Assembly: GCF_947501225.1 (NCBI RefSeq) | Contig: NZ_CANMUW010000020.1 | Coordinates: 1 to 64,000 of the forward strand | Origin: an uncultured Shewanella sp. | Lineage (GTDB): Bacteria; Pseudomonadota; Gammaproteobacteria; Enterobacterales; Shewanellaceae | DNA: 64,000 nt | Reading direction: 5' to 3' | Part shown: piece after piece, positions 60,743 to 64,000 of the stretch | How the letters are laid out: each line of letters begins with the position of its first letter | How positions within the stretch are numbered: position 1 is the first letter of the stretch | The notes under the pieces: generated by a model | What the model saw: the letters and a program-made list of their open reading frames with translations, nothing else | What the model was told of the DNA's origin: nothing | The model's database searches: none | Program-made: the position numbers and the translations under genes

Positions 60743-61459
60743 CTACCTCTGCCAAAGTTGTGGGGCATGTGTACTAAACGCGGTGTTGCTCTCTTCTTGC
60801 GTTAAACCAATATAAAAGACATTAGGAGATGTCTGTTTGTCTGCTTGCAGCACCATAGGGTCACTCTGACTAAGCAGCTTCGACAGTTCGCTGTCTATAT
60901 CATTAATGTCACCAAAGACACGTGCGCCACCGGTACATGTTTCGACACAGGCGGGCAGAAGGCCTCTGGAGGTTCGTTGAATGCAGAAGTTGCACTTATC
61001 AACAATGCCGGTTTTCGAGTTGGTAAAACGGACCCCAGGATAGGGACACGCCTGAATGCAGTAGTTACATCCTATGCAGAGTGTAGAATCCACAACGACT
61101 ATGCCATCCTCTTCACGCTTGAATGTCGCCCCCGTCGGACAAACTGACACGCATGATGGCTTATCGCAGTTGTTACACATGATGGGTAGATTAAATGCAT
61201 ACTGCTTGTCACCAATTTCCGCACTGGTTTGGATCACTTGGGTACGATGCTCATCTGGCTCATTACCGTTTTCCATGCCACATGAGACGACACAAGCTTT
61301 ACAACCATTGCACCTGCCAAGATCGATCACCATGGCCAGACGCTTTTTCCCCTGCTGACGAATGGCGGCAATAGCGTTGCCCGCAGGCATAAACGTCACC
61401 CCGGTCGTCGCAATTGCACCGCCAGCCAATAATTTGAGGGCTCTTCTTCTATCTAACAT
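60743..61459 (-). CDS. ttrB: TtrB-like Fe-S electron-transfer subunit
   Basis: A 238-residue exported Fe-S protein with a Tat signal (DRRRALKLL) and four Cys clusters (CNGCKACVVSC, CNNCDKPSCVSVCP, CIGCNYCIQACP, CNFCIQ... CVETC), i.e. four 4Fe-4S centres. It carries electrons from the NrfD-like membrane subunit to the molybdenum subunit. The start is ambiguous between ATG at 61462 and 61459; AGGAG is better spaced for 61459. Confidence 0.88.
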   Translation of the reverse strand: MLDRRRALKLLAGGAIATTGVTFMPAGNAIAAIRQQGKKRLAMVIDLGRCNGCKACVVSCGMENGNEPDEHRTQVIQTSAEIGDKQYAFNLPIMCNNCDKPSCVSVCPTGATFKREEDGIVVVDSTLCIGCNYCIQACPYPGVRFTNSKTGIVDKCNFCIQRTSRGLLPACVETCTGGARVFGDINDIDSELSKLLSQSDPMVLQADKQTSPNVFYIGLTQEESNTAFSTHAPQLWQR

Positions 61460-61468
61460 CATTGACTC

Positions 61469-62365
61469 CTAATAATACTGACCAGCGAGTAAAACCGAGT
61501 AGCGCAAGCAAAATGCACCAATTAATATCAACACAGCTAACAGATACTCTTTTCTATGAGAGGCGACAGTCTTGCCGATGATTGACGTTAAGTTCAGTAA
61601 TAAGGGAATGATTAAACCGATGAGAACCGCACCTATCCACCAGATGGCACCGGCATCACTTTTGATAGAGAGCAGGTTGTCTATTCCGTTGAATATGCTT
61701 ACATTTCTAATACTATAGGCAAAGACACAAACCGTGAGTAACTCAAACGTCAGCAGTGCAGAATCTGATTTTGCGAAGGAGTGATTGGTATCAGTTACCT
61801 TAATACGGGTTTTGACAATTAATACCACGGCCGCGCCACAGGAGAGGGCTGACAGTAAGAAGATCACCACTAAAATACTGTTTGACCAAACCAGGTTATG
61901 GTTAATATCACCGATAAGTAACGCCGTATATGAAGCAACGCAGATAGCCAAAATTGCATTGACCGTTGCAAATGGTCGGCTATAGCCAGGTCGATTAGCT
62001 TTCGCTCTGAATGAGAGACAAAATAACATTGCAAAGATGATCGCCAAAGTAAGCAGCCAGGTGCCTATACTCATCATGGAACTTGGCTCGAACGTCATAA
62101 ACAGACGATAGAAACGGAAGAATTTACTCATATCACCATGAGCAATTCCATATTGAAACGAGGTTAGATCGAATACGATCATTCCCGTGCCAATAATCAA
62201 TAACAGTGTTCCCATAATGGCACTTAGCTTGGCCGTATCTAAGTGGTGCTTATCTTCTATCTTATTCGATAGCACGAGACTCCCACTGATAAACAATGCC
62301 CCCGCACCAGCACCGGCTAAAAAAAGATAAGCTGCAACTAACAGCCCCCAATGAACTTCATTCAT
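61469..62365 (-). CDS. ttrC: NrfD/TtrC-like membrane anchor subunit
   Basis: A 298-residue inner-membrane protein with about eight or nine helices. The N-terminus WGLLVAAYLFLAGAGAGALFI is typical of NrfD/PsrC proteins, which oxidise quinol and hand electrons to the Fe-S subunit. The ATG has AAGGAA upstream. It is the first gene of the operon, here ordered C-B-A; Salmonella has B-C-A. No ttrRS two-component genes are present. Confidence 0.85.
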   Translation of the reverse strand: MNEVHWGLLVAAYLFLAGAGAGALFISGSLVLSNKIEDKHHLDTAKLSAIMGTLLLIIGTGMIVFDLTSFQYGIAHGDMSKFFRFYRLFMTFEPSSMMSIGTWLLTLAIIFAMLFCLSFRAKANRPGYSRPFATVNAILAICVASYTALLIGDINHNLVWSNSILVVIFLLSALSCGAAVVLIVKTRIKVTDTNHSFAKSDSALLTFELLTVCVFAYSIRNVSIFNGIDNLLSIKSDAGAIWWIGAVLIGLIIPLLLNLTSIIGKTVASHRKEYLLAVLILIGAFCLRYSVLLAGQYY

Positions 62366-62998
62366 AATTTATTCCTTATCATGACTCAACCACTCTTATA
62401 ACTTTATTAATTAGTCCCCTGAAACATACAAGCTACAATTTAATACTGTGAACTTGTCAGTTACGACTTAATACCGACAAAAACAATGAAACAAAGTCAA
62501 ACAAACAACACCAACTCCGAGTAAATTAAAAACCTTTTAAATACACACTACAAACACTCTCTATAATTCCATTCTATTTATTTGACCCTCCCCATATTTC
62601 ACACATCATGCAAAACACATTTCCCGAATAGTAAAAAACAAAGAGCACCATAAGACCACAAACCAAAGCCGGAAACAAAAACCTTAAAAACAACAACTTA
62701 ACCAGGTGAGCACGTTGCCACAAGAAAAACTTTCTTGAAGTTAACACCTATTTTCGTAAAACGAAAAATTGATATGCACAAAATGAATAATAAAAACAAC
62801 AGTCACAATTTTAGAGAAAAACGTTAGCGTTACGAAATATTTAAAAGCAAGAAGTTTTATTAAAAGGCTTAAAATGTAGAATATAAATAGAACAAAGATA
62901 CAAACAAATAAACAAGCAACAATACAACCAAATAAAACCAATCAGAAAATAAATAAAATTGTTTCATTATCAACTAAAATATTAAATAAGGAATAATA
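62366..62998. other. large A/C-rich intergenic region, ttrC to torF
   Basis: About 630 bp without a supported gene. From about 62470 to 62710 the plus strand is rich in A and C and poor in G. A TTTTCGT/ACGAAAA hairpin sits at 62751-62767. It must contain the promoters of both the ttr-like operon and torF. I found no clear FNR or CRP site in it. Confidence 0.55.
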
Positions 62999-63673
62999 AT
63001 GAAGAAGTTACTATTAGCATCTTGCATCATGGCAATGACAGTAACCACAAGCCAACCGGTCTCAGCAGAAGAGAGTCAATTCACCACCTCGGGAGTGATG
63101 ATGGGACTTAGCAACTATCTCTGGCGCGGACAGACAATTAGTGATGATAAGCCATCGCTCCAAGCCGATCTTATGGTCGAACATGACAGTGGCTTCTATT
63201 TGGGAACCTCATTCGAGACCTATCGTTATGAGGACGCAGATACTGTGGTCAAGGATTACGAGATAGACTACTACGGCGGTTATTACCTGATGGCCACTGA
63301 CGATCTTGGCTTTGGCTTCAACGCCATGAAGTACACCTATGGCGATGGCGGCGACACTGTGGAATATGCACTTTCGGTAGATTATCAGGCAATGAATCTG
63401 GCGGTTAATTATGATCAGGACGTAGAAGCTTGGTATACAGAACTAAACTACTCATTCCCGCTATTTAACGGCAGCCTGGTAGCACATGCAGGCCTGTTTA
63501 CCGATGCCGAAGCCTACGAATTTGATGACAATGGAAAAGTGGCTGATACGGCCTACGATATCGCACTGCGTTACAGCTATCCGCTGCTGTCACAGCTGGA
63601 TCTGATGCTGGAAGCCAGTTATCACGAGTTCAACGACGACCACTATATGGTTGGATTAGCATATAACTTTTGA
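62999..63673 (+). CDS. torF: TorF-family outer-membrane protein
   Basis: A 224-residue protein with a signal peptide (LLLASCIMAMTVTTSQPVSA) and a short beta-barrel-like domain with GVMMGLSNYLWRGQTISDDKPSLQADLMVEHDSGFYLGTSFET and a terminal aromatic (AYNF). The family (TIGR02001/TorF) is described as a putative porin. AAGGA precedes the ATG. It is divergent from the ttr-like operon and may admit its substrate; torF-like genes often sit beside anaerobic respiratory genes. Confidence 0.85.
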   Translation: MKKLLLASCIMAMTVTTSQPVSAEESQFTTSGVMMGLSNYLWRGQTISDDKPSLQADLMVEHDSGFYLGTSFETYRYEDADTVVKDYEIDYYGGYYLMATDDLGFGFNAMKYTYGDGGDTVEYALSVDYQAMNLAVNYDQDVEAWYTELNYSFPLFNGSLVAHAGLFTDAEAYEFDDNGKVADTAYDIALRYSYPLLSQLDLMLEASYHEFNDDHYMVGLAYNF

Positions 63674-63793
63674 CTTTCTGCTTGAAATTGCTCTCTAAAG
63701 GGAAGTTAATACCTGAATTAATATTGAGCAGTGGAGCTGATTAATAGGGGCTCCATTGCTTTTAATGAACATGACAGGGACAAATTTCAGGCA

Positions 63794-63819
63794 TAAAAAA
63801 ACCTGCTCAAAGGCAGGTT
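63794..63819 (-). terminator. terminator after tRNA-Leu
   Basis: AACCTGC pairs with GCAGGTT around six bases; on the minus strand it is followed by T residues. It lies about 44 bp past the tRNA 3' end. Confidence 0.8.
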
Positions 63820-63862
63820 CATATCTCTCAAACGAGAGTATCTCTTATAAAGAGTATTCGAT

Positions 63863-63947
63863 TGGTACCGGTGGACGGACTTGAACCGTCACGCTCGAAA
63901 GCAACGGATTTTGAATCCGTCGTGTCTACCAATTCCACCACACCGGC
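63863..63947 (-). tRNA. tRNA-Leu (anticodon CAA)
   Basis: An 85-nt class II tRNA on the minus strand with an encoded CCA. The acceptor stem is 7 bp (GCCGGTG with CACCGGT, one G-U), the anticodon loop is TTCAAAA giving CAA, the T-loop is GGTTCAAGTCC, and a long variable arm lies between. This fits tRNA-Leu reading UUG. Confidence 0.95.
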
Positions 63948-64000
63948 TTAATCAAATAGACTAACTGGAGCTAAGAGCTCAGTAAGTGACGGCGATTATA

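Noticed and set aside
62741..62941. Short hydrophobic frame in the ttrC-torF gap
   Set aside because: It arises from the T-rich minus strand of an A-rich region, has no ribosome site and looks like low-complexity noise.
1..64000. CRISPR arrays, prophage, integrons or complete insertion sequences
   Set aside because: I looked for spaced direct repeats, integrase or transposase motifs and phage genes and saw none. The heptamer arrays have no spacers.

Overview
This window looks like chromosomal DNA of a marine gammaproteobacterium of the genus Shewanella. The basis is gene content recalled from established knowledge; no database search was possible. Pointers are a CymA-type periplasmic nitrate reductase cluster napDAGHB without napC, ExeM-type extracellular nucleases with a GlyGly-CTERM tail, a single-chain acetyl-CoA carboxylase divergent from a LysR regulator, a RimB-RimK fusion, a TorF-family porin, a Tat-exported tetrathionate-reductase-like operon, and many respiratory and membrane functions. 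There is no prophage, integron, CRISPR array or complete insertion sequence. The only mobile-like DNA is small: a MITE-like element of about 270 bp, heptamer tandem arrays, and a short inverted repeat next to a gene remnant.

Layout. 1-3.6 kb: an 11-copy heptamer array, catalase, a YgjV-like small membrane protein, a hotdog thioesterase, then a decayed stretch with an inverted repeat and a gene remnant. 3.6-11.5 kb: two tandem exeM-type nuclease genes duplicated together with their upstream regions, a CsgD/VpsT-like LuxR regulator and a YjdF-like membrane protein. 11.7-16.3 kb: serA, ygfZ, a heptamer array, the MITE-like element, a TraR/DksA-type zinc-finger protein and a CPA2 antiporter. 16.3-22.1 kb: a TlpA-like thioredoxin with a Cys/His-rich periplasmic protein, divergent from an ABC transporter/CrtC-like lipoprotein operon. 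22.1-27.5 kb: napDAGHB with candidate CRP and NarP sites and a leader hairpin. 27.7-35.4 kb: a periplasmic solute-binding protein, a Ca2+-type P-ATPase, a tandem UspA protein, a second CPA2 antiporter, a DUF5062 protein and rimB-rimK. 35.6-41.2 kb: the giant carboxylase and its divergent LysR neighbour. 41.6-47.5 kb: a pyroglutamyl-peptidase-like protein without the expected catalytic Cys, sprT, endA, rsmE, gshB and phoA. 47.5-51.6 kb: a three-gene operon of PstS-like protein, porin and GGDEF-EAL protein. 52-57.4 kb: rsmC, a FapA-type DUF342 protein, a site-2-protease-like protein and a LysR regulator. 57.6-63.7 kb: ttrCBA-like genes read away from a torF-like porin gene, followed by tRNA-Leu(CAA).

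How the genes work together. Two anaerobic respiratory systems, nap and the ttr-like operon, carry electrons from the quinone pool to periplasmic molybdenum enzymes. The nap promoter region contains a good 7-2-7 NarP-like site and a CRP-like site, which fits nitrate and CRP control. The two exeM genes suggest scavenging of extracellular DNA, and the adjacent CsgD-like regulator makes biofilm-linked control plausible but unproven. The PstS-like/porin/GGDEF-EAL operon looks like an envelope-sensing c-di-GMP module.

The points most worth a second look are the duplicated exeM gene that swapped its sorting tail for a Lys/Gly- and Cys-rich tail, the carboxylase with all activities in one chain in the order CT-alpha, CT-beta, BC, BCCP, the Pcp-like protein with Ser in place of the catalytic Cys, the MITE-like element abutting the zinc-finger gene, the structured C-rich leader of nap, the uncharacterised TlpA partner, and the sensory c-di-GMP operon.
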